Of a stretch of DNA of 64,000 nucleotides, positions 46,001-54,137 are shown piece by piece. The translations under genes and the position numbers were made by a program. Source of the stretch: JABDGM01 sp046349975 (GTDB taxonomy: Bacteria; Planctomycetota; Planctomycetia; Pirellulales; Lacipirellulaceae); the NCBI GenBank assembly GCA_046349975.1, contig JAXMBH010000006.1, forward strand, positions 186,001 through 250,000, given 5' to 3'. Numbering within the stretch: position 1 is the first letter of the stretch; every line of letters starts with the position of its first letter. A model generated the notes under the pieces. The model searched no databases and was not told the origin of the DNA. It was given only the letters and a program-made list of their open reading frames with translations.

Positions 46001-47046
46001 CCGACCTGCTGCAACAGTTGCGTCGTCTGCAAGATCTGCAGGTGACGATCGAAGTGCGTTTCATTCGGCTCAACGACAGCTTCTTTGAACGGATCGGCAT
46101 CGACTTCGACATGGACATCAACGATGTCGGTGTGAACCAGAACAACCGGAGTGAATTCCGGCCGGATAGCGAAACGGGCCATACCAACACGGTTGGCTTG
46201 CTGCAACCGGCTGGTACGAACACGTTCCCGAACTTCACGACGGACCTGGACGTTCCGTTCCGCCAGGACAGCTTCAACCTGACGCAGGTTGTGCCGTTCG
46301 GCGGCCCGGTCGGCGGTGGCGCCAATTTCGGCTTCGCGATCTTGAGCGATATCGAAGCGTACTTCCTGATCGAAGCCGCTCAGGGCGATCGTCGCACGAA
46401 CGTGCTCAACGCTCCCAAGGTGACGCTGTTCAATGGTCAACAAGCGTTCGTTGCCGACACCACGCAACGGCCGTTCGTCGTGGGCGTGATCCCGGTCGTC
46501 GGCGAGTTTGCGGCTGCCCAACAGCCGGTGATCGTCGTGCTCAATGAAGGCACAATGATGACGATCCAGGCGGTTGTGTCGGATGATCGCCGCTATGTGA
46601 GAATGACGATCGTGCCGTTCTTCACGCAAATTGGTGATGTCGACACGTTCACGTTCGAAGGTTCGTCATCGTCCACAAGCTCCAGCAGTGCGACGGACAG
46701 CAACACCGACGGCAAGACCGAGAAGAAAGACGACAGCAAGTCGAACGCCACCACTGGCGTCACGGTGCAGTTGCCATCATTCTCCTTCGTCTCGGTGGTC
46801 ACGACCGTGAGCGTGCCCGACGGCGGCACGGTGCTCTTGGGCGGCATCAAGCGACTGAGTGAAGGTCGCAACGAATTCGGTGTGCCGCTGCTCTCGAAGG
46901 TGCCCTATATCAACCGGTTGTTCCGCAACGTGGCCATCGGCCGCGAAACAGATAGCCTGATGATGATGGTCACGCCGCGGATTATCATCCAGGAGGAAGA
47001 GGAGGAACGGCTCGGCGTGTCGACCGGTACGCCGCCGGCGCCGTAG
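43096..47046 (+). CDS. Very long type II/IV secretin (GspD/PilQ family)
   Basis: The 1316-residue outer-membrane channel has a signal peptide (MSAKLTHTAVLVALTQVAWLG..., ending VHSAPA), a long Ala/Ser/Pro-rich region (about 30-500), a coiled coil (about 502-678), an STN/N0-like domain (about 731-815), and a secretin core (about 980-1305). The core has VSVPDGGTVLLGG and the VPLLSKVPYINRLF motif. Usual secretins have 450-750 residues, so the N-terminal 700 residues are extra. The start is TTG 43096, supported by AAGGAG. With pilM and two membrane proteins it should form the export channel of a pilus- or type II-like system. A terminator follows. Confidence 0.93.
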   Translation: MSAKLTHTAVLVALTQVAWLGAVHSAPAAAPEKSGVTTLPHGAQQKPLTREEAEMMLKEAHSAVEQGRLDDAEKILARIENAHVNFSVFHVGPTTSSVRRELTRARHAAQSDAKGGNKAAATTSKSRLPFARSEGTQSKGIEDPFAAKNALGTAKDATANASAPPALGGVAGSINANSSTRDAINGAANPLPVKNAGLNTAAGNLPGSTQLTSNEQPLGTSKTAGGYPVTTAVGNDNRYGTDAGPGLSSPQNTVTQPAATDSAAAQSPKQQAKANVAAARKALEAGDVAQAEKYTRAATSLGVPESEYLPDEDRPSLVAWDIARAKQKAPSTSAGAPKIERLPATTASRYASSTRQADLALTPSSKPGEAAPAAYRPENAGSSEANAVAASGASNRVTSSPAGALGGANEPGGATGEPPIVQTAGNGPRILPTSPLGDAGSAYRLAATAGVEPANEDLPAAGANVPGLGAPGADAAELPSAELPDAQTATPSTTAKATLIDSADQNMQVLARQLSAEVGKRQSEANRLQEKDPERAIATLHEAQQMVKDSKLPESSQRELLSRIEITLNKAEKYSKDHKSEIDLDKQNAAVIAARDRDKEMKLKLQQKIAEMTDEFNRLRDEQRYAEMEIVARRLYEMAPNEPVAQQVWQNAKFIRREMMNKSVAEGKEDSFWKQMHAVDAASVNQVAEDGHEVAIDKHYWDDFVKNRTGSKERVQRRTERELEIEKRLKTPVMLKYQDTPLTEVMTGLSELTGVNIHLDPRGLTQEGVNSDTPVTINLTKEISLKSALNLILEPLHLTYTINDEVLKITSEQLRDGQIYAVTYNVADLVTPIPNFVPSNNIGLQGLINDSMAAASQGRVGGFAGTGPSVLVNDRRTKGGGANGDVLAQQFNAAPTNGMSPSTVPIGAGPGGMGAGANADFDSLIDLIVSTVSTDTWAENGGGEAEIRPFPTNLSLVISQTQAVHEEIADLLQQLRRLQDLQVTIEVRFIRLNDSFFERIGIDFDMDINDVGVNQNNRSEFRPDSETGHTNTVGLLQPAGTNTFPNFTTDLDVPFRQDSFNLTQVVPFGGPVGGGANFGFAILSDIEAYFLIEAAQGDRRTNVLNAPKVTLFNGQQAFVADTTQRPFVVGVIPVVGEFAAAQQPVIVVLNEGTMMTIQAVVSDDRRYVRMTIVPFFTQIGDVDTFTFEGSSSSTSSSSATDSNTDGKTEKKDDSKSNATTGVTVQLPSFSFVSVVTTVSVPDGGTVLLGGIKRLSEGRNEFGVPLLSKVPYINRLFRNVAIGRETDSLMMMVTPRIIIQEEEEERLGVSTGTPPAP

Positions 47047-47079
47047 TAAGTTCTTCTTCACCAGATTTGCAATCACATT

Positions 47080-47120
47080 GGGACTTGTCATACTTCATGT
47101 GTGACAAGTCCCCGGCTTTT
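47080..47120 (+). terminator. Rho-independent terminator after the secretin
   Basis: A perfect 11-bp stem (GGGACTTGTCA with TGACAAGTCCC) with an 11-base loop spans 47080-47112 and is followed by CGGCTTTT. It ends the secretion operon before the toxin-antitoxin pair. Confidence 0.78.
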
Positions 47121-47131
47121 GAAAGCTTACC

Positions 47132-47347
47132 GTGTCTGAACATTCCTATGACGAAATCCTGAACCGTGCCAGGCACGAGCTCAGTGCTGCCGAGCAGTTG
47201 AAGCTGATCAACGCACTTTCGCAGCCTGCTGGGCCTGGACTACCACGGCACAGCATTCTCGAATTGGAAGGATTGGGGAAACATCTGTGGCATGGCGTGG
47301 ATGCTGACGAGTACGTTCGTAAGGAACGCGAAGGATGGAGTGGGTAG
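47132..47347 (+). CDS. Antitoxin of a VapBC-like pair
   Basis: The 71-residue protein has a helical start (YDEILNRARHELSAAEQLKLINAL) and an ILELEGLGKHLWHGVDADEYVRKERE tail (written here only in part) typical of short antitoxins paired with PIN toxins. It has no clear AbrB or RHH DNA-binding domain. GTG 47132 starts it, and it overlaps the toxin by 13 bases. Confidence 0.8.
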   Translation: MSEHSYDEILNRARHELSAAEQLKLINALSQPAGPGLPRHSILELEGLGKHLWHGVDADEYVRKEREGWSG

Positions 47348-47778
47348 CGAAACTCCATGGTCAGACGGTCGGACTCGATACCGCACCGTTAATCTTCTTC
47401 ATTGAGCAGCACGAAGCGTATATTGAGCTGGTGCGGCCGTTGTTTGCTGCGTTGGCGGAAGGTCGACTCCGCGCCATCACGTCGACGGTTACGTTACTGG
47501 AGGTGCTCGTTCATCCACTTCGCCATGGCGATGAATCCTTGGCGCACCGATACAATGATATTTTGCTCAGTTCTCCAAATATCTCCACATTGCCCGTGAC
47601 CTATGCCATCGCACAGGAAGCGGCGGAGTTACGGGCACGGTACAATCTCAAGACACCAGATGCAATTCAATTGGCCGTGTCGATAAGCCAGGGCGCGAGT
47701 GTGTTTATCACGAACGATCGATTGCTTCCCGATTCGTGCGGGATGGAGATTATCCAAATTAGCGATTTGAGATATTGA
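47335..47778 (+). CDS. PIN-domain RNase toxin (VapC-like)
   Basis: The 147-residue PIN domain has the four acidic residues in the usual places: D15 (GLDTAPLIFFIE), E56 (TLLEVLVHP), D109 (KTPDAIQLA) and D128 (FITNDRLL). These bind the metal for RNA cleavage. It overlaps the antitoxin gene upstream, the usual VapBC order. Confidence 0.9.
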   Translation: MEWVAKLHGQTVGLDTAPLIFFIEQHEAYIELVRPLFAALAEGRLRAITSTVTLLEVLVHPLRHGDESLAHRYNDILLSSPNISTLPVTYAIAQEAAELRARYNLKTPDAIQLAVSISQGASVFITNDRLLPDSCGMEIIQISDLRY

Positions 47779-47791
47779 GAAAGCGATTGCG

Positions 47792-48223
47792 ATGGCCGAT
47801 ATTCCTCGCCGTTGGATTGCCGTTGGCGCACTGTTAGGGGCGTTGGGCGTGGCGCTCGGTGCGTTTGGAGCGCACTGGCTTGGAGGATTTCTCACCTCGA
47901 TGGGATATGCAGGCGAAGACCTACAGCATCGCACGGCGATTTTCGAAACGGCCGTGCGCTATCAGATGTTCGATGCGTTCGCCCTCGTGCTGGCTGGGCT
48001 GCTGCTGAATCAGCGCGATTGCCAATGCTGGCGGTTGGCGGGCTGGGCGTTCTTGGTCGGCACGGCGCTATTCAGCGGGTTTCTTTACGCGCTCACGCTT
48101 GTCGGTCCGAATCTGCGCTGGTTCGGAGCGATTGTGCCGCTGGGCGGCGTGCTGATGATTGTGGGTTGGATGGCGCTCGCCGTTGGCGCGCTGCGCCGTG
48201 AGTCCTCGTCGGATCGACTATGA
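47792..48223 (+). CDS. DUF423 (YgdD-type) membrane protein
   Basis: The 143-residue protein has four membrane helices and the DUF423 pattern: GALLGALGVALGAFGAHWL at the N-terminus, then an RYQMFDAFALVLAG segment. Function is unknown. It starts 13 bases after the toxin gene. Its 3' end overlaps the convergent regulator gene by six bases. Confidence 0.88.
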   Translation: MADIPRRWIAVGALLGALGVALGAFGAHWLGGFLTSMGYAGEDLQHRTAIFETAVRYQMFDAFALVLAGLLLNQRDCQCWRLAGWAFLVGTALFSGFLYALTLVGPNLRWFGAIVPLGGVLMIVGWMALAVGALRRESSSDRL

Positions 48224-49309
48224 CGAGCGCCCACGCCGCTTGCCGCCGACAACATGGCGGTCGCCCGTGGATTCGCCGCGGAAGAGGTTCGTGTCCTTGG
48301 GCTCGAGCAACATCGGGCCTCTCCATTTCTTGTCGCTCACGAACCAGTCGAAGCAGCGGCCGAGCTCGTCGGAGAGATCCGGCGTATTGAGGCCCGTGAT
48401 TGAGGGGCAGAAGAACTCGGCCGGCGGCTCGAGGTTGACGGCGCAAATCGAAAGATCGGCGCCGACCTGGATGCCGCGCTCGTAGCAGGCGCGGATCGCG
48501 CCGATTGCTGCCGGGCAGGTCGTCGCGATGAAGGCCGTGGCGGCAAACCGTTCGCGATCCTCGATAATGCGGACCATCAGCTGGTAGGCCATGATCGTAG
48601 GATCGGTAAACACTGGTGCGGGGTTATCGTGCAGCATGCCGCGGCCGCTCTTGGCATCCAGCCAGTGCTGCCAGATATCGATCCGGCGATCGATTTCGCG
48701 GTTGTGATTTTGTGTGTTGATGCAATCGATGTGGCGATGGCCGAGGCTCCACAAGTAATCGAGCACACGTTCGATGCAGGCGTCGGAAAACAAACGAATT
48801 GAGGGCAACTCGTCGGCCGTGAAATCGCCGTCGAGAATCACGACTTTGTTCGATGTGAACTGCTTAAGGACGCGAGTCGGGATCTCAGGGCCGTACGGAA
48901 TAACGAACGTGCCTTTCGCTTGTGCGACCACGTCGACGAGCGATTGCTCGTCCCAATGCACGAACTGCGCGGGTCGAAGCGCGAGCCCCTGCCGTGCTGC
49001 CGCCTCTGCTACCAACACGCGCAGCTGCGTAAGATAGCTTGACGGATACGCCGGGTAGAGCAGGAACACCTCGGCAGGATTTACGCGTTTTGAATAGTCG
49101 GGGTGGACCTCGAGCGCGCCCGACGGTTGGCGCATGAGCACCTTCTCTTCGAGGAGCTGCTGGACCGCGCGGCGGGCCGTCATGTAGCTAACGCCTGTTT
49201 CCTCGGCCAGGCGGCGTTCGCCCGGAATACTATCGACGAAGTAATCGCCCTCGCGAATCCGCTGCTTGATGACGGACATCACCTCGTTGTATTTGGCGGG
49301 AGCGGGCAT
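48218..49309 (-). CDS. GntR-type winged-helix / LacI-type sensor transcriptional regulator
   Basis: The 363-residue protein has an N-terminal GntR winged helix (about 5-70, GERRLAEETGVSYMTARRAVQQLLEE) and a C-terminal periplasmic-binding-protein-like sensor (about 85-340, LGHRHIDCINTQNH, FIATTCPAAIGAI) as in AraR/LacI-type sugar regulators. It probably controls the sugar genes to its right, from which it is divergently placed. ATG 49309 was chosen; the longer frame to 49795 reads through the promoter region. A candidate operator lies at 49559-49585. Confidence 0.88.
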   Translation of the reverse strand: MPAPAKYNEVMSVIKQRIREGDYFVDSIPGERRLAEETGVSYMTARRAVQQLLEEKVLMRQPSGALEVHPDYSKRVNPAEVFLLYPAYPSSYLTQLRVLVAEAAARQGLALRPAQFVHWDEQSLVDVVAQAKGTFVIPYGPEIPTRVLKQFTSNKVVILDGDFTADELPSIRLFSDACIERVLDYLWSLGHRHIDCINTQNHNREIDRRIDIWQHWLDAKSGRGMLHDNPAPVFTDPTIMAYQLMVRIIEDRERFAATAFIATTCPAAIGAIRACYERGIQVGADLSICAVNLEPPAEFFCPSITGLNTPDLSDELGRCFDWFVSDKKWRGPMLLEPKDTNLFRGESTGDRHVVGGKRRGRSS

Positions 49310-49877
49310 AGGTATGCGGCCGATTGCCGTTTGCAAACGATCTTTGACGTCACTACGAAATCTACCACGCTCGCGCCGCTTTGGCCGACGCCGCAGCCGG
49401 CACGCGGGGCCAGCCGGGCGAGCATGAGGCCGCGAAAGTCGCCGAAAACTGCGGACTTGCGGAACAAATTCTTGGCCAGCTGATAGCAGCCCCGAACTCA
49501 CACTTGGTTGTGCCGTAAACAGCCCCGCCGAAGTTATCGGCGGAACTGCTTGACAGCCAGCACTTGATACGATAGCATAAGTGCTATAGGTTGAACAGGT
49601 GCAGCTGCGCGATTGCTGCATTTCTCTTTGAAGACAGGCGTGATCAGGGGTTCCAACATTCACGAGCCCAGCGGGTGGAATGACAGCTGGCGAACGCTGC
49701 GGCAGTTGCCGTAACGAGCAATTTACCAGTGCGTGAAGTTTGCGCCTCCTCGTCTGACAATTCGAAGCGAGATGTGGCCGCACGGCGGGAGCCATCGCCA
49801 GCGGCGTCGGTTACCTCGAACTTCGGTTCCTTACGTCATCTTGGATCATTTTTGACACCCAGCAACTGGAGAGTCTC
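49310..49877. other. Regulatory intergenic region of the sugar locus
   Basis: About 570 bases without a supported gene, between the divergent regulator and the first PEP-CTERM gene. It contains a sigma-70-like promoter with an overlapping inverted repeat (49550-49585). The PEP-CTERM gene would then have a leader of nearly 300 bases, or a small RNA may start here. Confidence 0.5.
49550..49585 (+). promoter_or_regulatory. Sigma-70-like promoter overlapped by an operator-like inverted repeat
   Basis: TTGACA (49550-49555) and TAGCAT (49573-49578) are 17 bases apart. An inverted repeat AGCACTT (49559-49565) / AAGTGCT (49579-49585) spans the -10 region. It faces the PEP-CTERM genes and lies close to a GntR/LacI-hybrid regulator gene, so it is a plausible operator for that regulator. 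Confidence 0.55.
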
Positions 49878-50669
49878 ATGAATGTGACGTTGAATGGCCG
49901 GCGCTTGGCCTGCCTGGCACTCGCGCTCGTGCTTGGCATTGGGCTCGCCGCGGCGACCCATGCTCAAACGGTGCTCGTAGATTTTGGTTCGAACAGTTCG
50001 TTTCGTGGTGTGAGCGTGCCCGCGCCAGATATGAATGGCCACTATTGGAACAGTCTAACGCCGGGGCCGTTCTACGCGGATCTCGTCGACATCAACAACG
50101 CGGCTACGACGATCGACCTTGGATACGATACGCCGGTCGGCACTGACAGCTACAACGGCCCCGCTGGCCCGACATCGATTCCGCCGACTGCCGGCGAACT
50201 TGCGGCAACGGATATCGACGCGGCGGCGCTTGGCAACCTGGGCGTCACGCAAGCTGCATTTGACTTTGCCGCTTCGCCGGGAGGACTGAATAACAATACT
50301 CGCTTCCAGATTCAGGGCCTCGATCCGAACAAGAAATACACCCTCACGCTGTTTGGCTCGCATAAGTTCAGCGACGACAGCACGACGGTTTACACCGTAT
50401 TCAATAGTGGCACTTACACGACGGCCATCGGCACCGCGAACCTGCAGATTCAAGACCCGATGTCACCGTGGCTGCACAATCGCGACAAGGTCGCGACGAT
50501 CGGCGGTCTGTCGCCGGATGCGAGCGGGATTTTGTATGTTCAGTTCGTCGGCAACACTGGTAATCAAGGCTACTTGAACTCGTTTCAGTTAACGGGCGTG
50601 CCGGAACCGGCGTCTTTCGCGCTCGTATCGCTGGCCTTGGTCGCCGCGGCTGGCATTCGTCGCCGCTAG
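49878..50669 (+). CDS. PEP-CTERM exported protein, paralogue of the next gene
   Basis: The 263-residue protein has a signal peptide (about 1-30, ending ATHAQ), a beta-rich domain starting TVLVDFGSNSSFRG, and a C-terminal PEP-CTERM signal (VPEPASFALVSL, helix, IRRR). The domain is clearly similar to that of the next gene (YWNSL, TDSYNGPAGPT, LDPNKKYTLTLFGSHKFS). It may be a carbohydrate-binding (malectin/jelly-roll-like) fold, which is inference. ATG 49878 follows CTGGAGAG. Confidence 0.85.
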   Translation: MNVTLNGRRLACLALALVLGIGLAAATHAQTVLVDFGSNSSFRGVSVPAPDMNGHYWNSLTPGPFYADLVDINNAATTIDLGYDTPVGTDSYNGPAGPTSIPPTAGELAATDIDAAALGNLGVTQAAFDFAASPGGLNNNTRFQIQGLDPNKKYTLTLFGSHKFSDDSTTVYTVFNSGTYTTAIGTANLQIQDPMSPWLHNRDKVATIGGLSPDASGILYVQFVGNTGNQGYLNSFQLTGVPEPASFALVSLALVAAAGIRRR

Positions 50670-50739
50670 AAACAACATGTGATCATCACGTTGATCAGCA
50701 ACTGACACTTCGGCTCCTTGGTAGGTGAAGGTGGACCCC

Positions 50740-51756
50740 ATGAACGTGATACCGCGAATGATAAGGTTGTTTGGTGCAGTAACCGGATGCGTGCTCGCTG
50801 CGGGGCTTACAGTTGGCGCGAGCGCACAAACGGTACTCGTTGATTTTGGCAGTGACACTTCCTATCGGGGCCTGAGCGTGCACGGCGCCGATAGCAAGGG
50901 AAATTACTGGAACAGTCTGCAGCCGGGCGTGCCGGGCATCAATTTGGTGAATACGCAGAACGCGGCGACGGCGCTCGATTTGTATTTCGACACGCCGGTT
51001 GCGACGGATAGTTACAACGGCCCGGCGGGCCCCACCGAGCCGGTGCCGCCGGCGTTTCCTCACTATTACGATTTCCTGCCCTTCACGGATATCGACGCCG
51101 CCGCGCTGGGCAACATGGGCGGGTCGCTCGAGGCGGCGTTTGACTACGCGGCCTCTCCGGGCTCTGCCGATAATCGCACGCGGTTCCAAATTCAGGAGCT
51201 CGATCCGACAAAAAAATACGACCTGTCATTCTTCGGATCGCACAGCTACAGCACTGATACGGCGACTGTGTACTCTGTATATGCCGACAGCACCTACACA
51301 AACCTCGTAGCCAGTGTGAGCTTGAACGTTCAGGACGCCATGGATCCGAGTTTGCACAATAAGAATACCATTGCCACGCTCAGCAATCTCTCGCCGCAGG
51401 CAGACAATATTTTGTATGTGCAATTCGTCGGTTCAACTGGCAATCTCGGCTACTTGAACATTTTGCGAATCACGGCGTCGGCCAGCGCGCCGTCGCTCGT
51501 GGGAGATTACAACAACAACGGCAAGGTCGACGCGGCCGACTATGTCGTGTGGCGCAACAACATCAATACCACCAACGTACTTCCCAACGACCCGACCGGC
51601 GGAACCATTGGCCCGGCGCAATTCAATGCGTGGCGGGCGCATTTTGGCGCGACATCGGGTAGTGGGTTCGGCGCCGGGGCAGCGGTGCCGGAACCGATGG
51701 CGGCAAGCCTGGTGGTGTTAGCTGCGGCGGCAGGCTGGTTGATGCGGCGGCGCTAA
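50740..51756 (+). CDS. PEP-CTERM protein with dockerin-like repeat, paralogue of the previous gene
   Basis: The 338-residue protein has a signal peptide (ending ASAQ), the same domain as the gene before (TVLVDFGSDTSYRG, YWNSLQPG, LDPTKKYDLSFFGSHSYS), then a dockerin-type calcium segment (GDYNNNGKVDAADYVVWRNN and a second degenerate copy FNAWRAHFG) and a PEP-CTERM end (VPEPMAASLVVL, WLMRRR). ATG 50740 is preferred to GTG 50725 because AAGGTGG precedes it. Dockerin-like repeats without cohesins are common in planctomycetes. Confidence 0.85.
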   Translation: MNVIPRMIRLFGAVTGCVLAAGLTVGASAQTVLVDFGSDTSYRGLSVHGADSKGNYWNSLQPGVPGINLVNTQNAATALDLYFDTPVATDSYNGPAGPTEPVPPAFPHYYDFLPFTDIDAAALGNMGGSLEAAFDYAASPGSADNRTRFQIQELDPTKKYDLSFFGSHSYSTDTATVYSVYADSTYTNLVASVSLNVQDAMDPSLHNKNTIATLSNLSPQADNILYVQFVGSTGNLGYLNILRITASASAPSLVGDYNNNGKVDAADYVVWRNNINTTNVLPNDPTGGTIGPAQFNAWRAHFGATSGSGFGAGAAVPEPMAASLVVLAAAAGWLMRRR

Positions 51757-51809
51757 GCTGCGCGCGTGGAAGCCGTGGAGTTCCCATTCGAGAAGCAAGG
51801 AGCAGGGAT

Positions 51810-52886
51810 ATGAATCCTTTTCATCGATCTGCGGAAGTGCGGCGGAGGGCGTTTACGCTTGTCGAATTGCTGGTGGTGATTGCGATCATCGGCATATTGG
51901 TCGCGCTCTTGTTGCCGGCGATTCAGGCCGCGCGTGAGGCCGCGCGGCGCAGCTCGTGCAGCAACAATTTGAAGAACATCGGGCTCGCGGCGCTCAATCA
52001 TCATGACATCATGAAGCATTTTCCCGTGAGCAACGGGGCCGCGTACGCCGGCGAAGCCAGCGTGCCACAATCGGGCGTCGGCTGGATTCTCAACACGCTG
52101 CCGCAGCTGGAAGAGCAAAGTCTGTACGATCAATTCAAGGCCGGAGGGGCGTTTGACTATTCGTACGTCAAGCAGGCGCTCGGCAAATCGATGCCGAACG
52201 TTGGGATTCTCTCGACGAAAAATGGAATCTCCTGCCAGGCGCTGATGCAAACCCAGCTCAACGTGCTCAAGTGCCCGTCGGACCCCTCGACGAACAAAGT
52301 GCGCGATGATCAATCGGAGTGGGAGAAGGTGCTCGTGTTCGTCACCAACTACAAGGGCGTGGCCGATGACACTTACCTGGGCGAAGGATTTCCTGGCAAT
52401 GGCAAGGGCTTCGGCAACGATGGGCCCGGGATTCAGTACATCAGCGGTCCGTACACGGAGCCGCCGCCGTCGTATTATTCAAATGGTCCCCACGACTGCC
52501 ACAACAATCTGCGCTGCCGCGGCATTTTCTTCCGTCAGTCGTTTCAGCGGCCGGTGAAGATCGGCTCCGTGACCGACGGCACCAGCCACACGTTTATGAT
52601 CGGCGAGAACTTGCCCGATTATGACAACCACTCCACCGCTTATTACGGTAATGGGGACTGGTGTAGCTGCAATATTCCGCTCAACAATTTGCTCACGGTC
52701 GACCCGTCGACATTGAATTTGATGTTTTGGGCCGAGCAACAGGGCTTCCGCAGTCGGCACCCGGGCGGCGGGCAGTTCTGCCTGGTCGACGGTTCGGTGC
52801 GGTTCATTGCCGAAAACATCGACAATCAAACCTACCGCGTCGCGTGCTCGCGCAACGGCGGCGAGCCGCTGTCACTGGATCAATAG
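51810..52886 (+). CDS. DUF1559 protein with type IV pilin-like N-terminus
   Basis: The 358-residue protein has a prepilin-type signal (RRAFTLVELLVVIAIIGIL, cleavage before Phe) and the conserved NNLKNIGLAALNHHD of DUF1559. The C-terminal part has GTSHTFMIGEN and the SRHPGGGQFCLVDGSVRFI motif. These proteins, abundant in planctomycetes, are thought to be processed by a prepilin peptidase and form pseudopili. It lies upstream of two small lipoproteins, a common planctomycete arrangement. Confidence 0.93.
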   Translation: MNPFHRSAEVRRRAFTLVELLVVIAIIGILVALLLPAIQAAREAARRSSCSNNLKNIGLAALNHHDIMKHFPVSNGAAYAGEASVPQSGVGWILNTLPQLEEQSLYDQFKAGGAFDYSYVKQALGKSMPNVGILSTKNGISCQALMQTQLNVLKCPSDPSTNKVRDDQSEWEKVLVFVTNYKGVADDTYLGEGFPGNGKGFGNDGPGIQYISGPYTEPPPSYYSNGPHDCHNNLRCRGIFFRQSFQRPVKIGSVTDGTSHTFMIGENLPDYDNHSTAYYGNGDWCSCNIPLNNLLTVDPSTLNLMFWAEQQGFRSRHPGGGQFCLVDGSVRFIAENIDNQTYRVACSRNGGEPLSLDQ

Positions 52887-52908
52887 CCGCAAGCGGCAGG
52901 AGCAGGCG

Positions 52909-53526
52909 ATGCGAGCACCGTGTTGTGGATTGAGAAGGGCGGCAATCGCGCGATGGTTGCCGACCATTACCCTCGTCGCATTAGCTGGCGGCTGCCGTGA
53001 ACAGCCGACGACTGTGACTGGCGACATTACGCTGGATGGCCACGCCCTGACCGTGGCCAGCGACGCGCGAGGTACGGTTGTGTTCCAACCGCACGGCGGC
53101 CGCGGTGTCGTAGCGACCGGACTGCTCGATCCGGCCGGGCACTACAAGCTTTCAGCAGGGTCTTCGGGTGAAGTGCCGGCTGGGAAATACTATGTGACGG
53201 TATCGGTGGCCAAGTTGCTGCCGGCGACGGAAGGCCAGGAGCAAGGCGCGGAATTGATCACGCCGAAGCGGTACACATCGGCCCAAGAATCGGGTCTGGA
53301 AGCGGAGGTGAAGCCGGGCGAAAACGCACTGCATTTCAACCTGGAATCGCAGCCGGCGGCGGCATCTGCGCCCGAAAAACCGGCTGCCGCGGCGCCGGTG
53401 GCGGTACCTGCTGATATCGACCAGAAGGCCGATGCGACAAGCAGTGAGAAGCCCCCTGCAGCAGCCGTTAGCCCACAAGCAACGCCAGGGGCTGCGACAA
53501 ACGACACCGGCGCAACGAAGCAATAG
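52909..53526 (+). CDS. Lipoprotein with carboxypeptidase-regulatory-like domain
   Basis: The 205-residue protein has a lipobox (LVALAGGC), then a beta-sandwich-like domain (TVTGDITLDGHALTVA, GTVVFQPHGG, PAGKYYVTVSV) and an Ala/Pro/Thr-rich tail. ATG 52909 has CAGGAG upstream; the longer frame overlaps the DUF1559 gene. Such transthyretin-like lipoproteins commonly follow DUF1559 genes. Function unknown. Confidence 0.82.
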   Translation: MRAPCCGLRRAAIARWLPTITLVALAGGCREQPTTVTGDITLDGHALTVASDARGTVVFQPHGGRGVVATGLLDPAGHYKLSAGSSGEVPAGKYYVTVSVAKLLPATEGQEQGAELITPKRYTSAQESGLEAEVKPGENALHFNLESQPAAASAPEKPAAAAPVAVPADIDQKADATSSEKPPAAAVSPQATPGAATNDTGATKQ

Positions 53527-53540
53527 AGTGCGGCTTAAGG

Positions 53541-54011
53541 ATGCGGATCGAGATGAGCGAGTCGAGCTTCCAGCGCCCCATGCATTGGGCACGCCTGCTT
53601 CGCACAGTCAGTCGGGTTGGCTTCGCGATCGTTTTGTGTGCTGAGCTGACTGGCTGCGGCAACGGGTTAGGGCAAGTCGGCGGACAGGTAACGCTCGATG
53701 GCGTGCCGGTGAAAGGCGGGAAGGAAGGCGCCCGCGTGACAGTGCAGTTTCAGCCGGCCGACGGCGTGGGGGCCAACGGCATCGGCTTGGCCGACGAAAA
53801 CGGCAAGTACACGATCGGTACGGGCTCGCAGTTCGGCGTGCGGCCGGGCGAATATTACGTATCTTGTACGGTGAATTCGCTCGATGCCAATGGGCCGAAG
53901 GCAGATCCGAAGTTCGCGAGCACGAAAACGTCGGGCCTGAAGTTCACGGTCGGACCGGGCAGGAACGAATTCAATATTCCGCTCACCAGTCCGCCGAAGA
54001 AGGCGAAATGA
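53541..54011 (+). CDS. Small lipoprotein related to the previous gene
   Basis: The 156-residue protein has a lipobox (LCAELTGC) after an N-terminal hydrophobic segment and the same GGQVTLDGVPV, VTVQFQPADG, GEYYVSCTV pattern as the lipoprotein before it. ATG 53553 is an alternative start. Both lipoproteins follow the DUF1559 gene within a few bases and probably are co-transcribed. Confidence 0.8.
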   Translation: MRIEMSESSFQRPMHWARLLRTVSRVGFAIVLCAELTGCGNGLGQVGGQVTLDGVPVKGGKEGARVTVQFQPADGVGANGIGLADENGKYTIGTGSQFGVRPGEYYVSCTVNSLDANGPKADPKFASTKTSGLKFTVGPGRNEFNIPLTSPPKKAK

Positions 54012-54137
54012 CGCTCGTCGAGCGGCAATTTCAGGCTCAGGTACAATAACAACAGTGGGCTGACGTTTACCGTCGCTGGAATCTTGCGACAGCGGCGACG
54101 ACTCAATTCGTCCGTTTGCGATTTAAGAAGAATTCTG

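Noticed and set aside
45445..46629. 394-residue minus-strand frame
   Set aside because: Antisense to the secretin core, His/Arg-rich, no domain.
49310..49795. N-terminal extension of the GntR/LacI-type regulator to 49795
   Set aside because: The extra residues are low quality and would cover the promoter region; ATG 49309 starts the winged helix.
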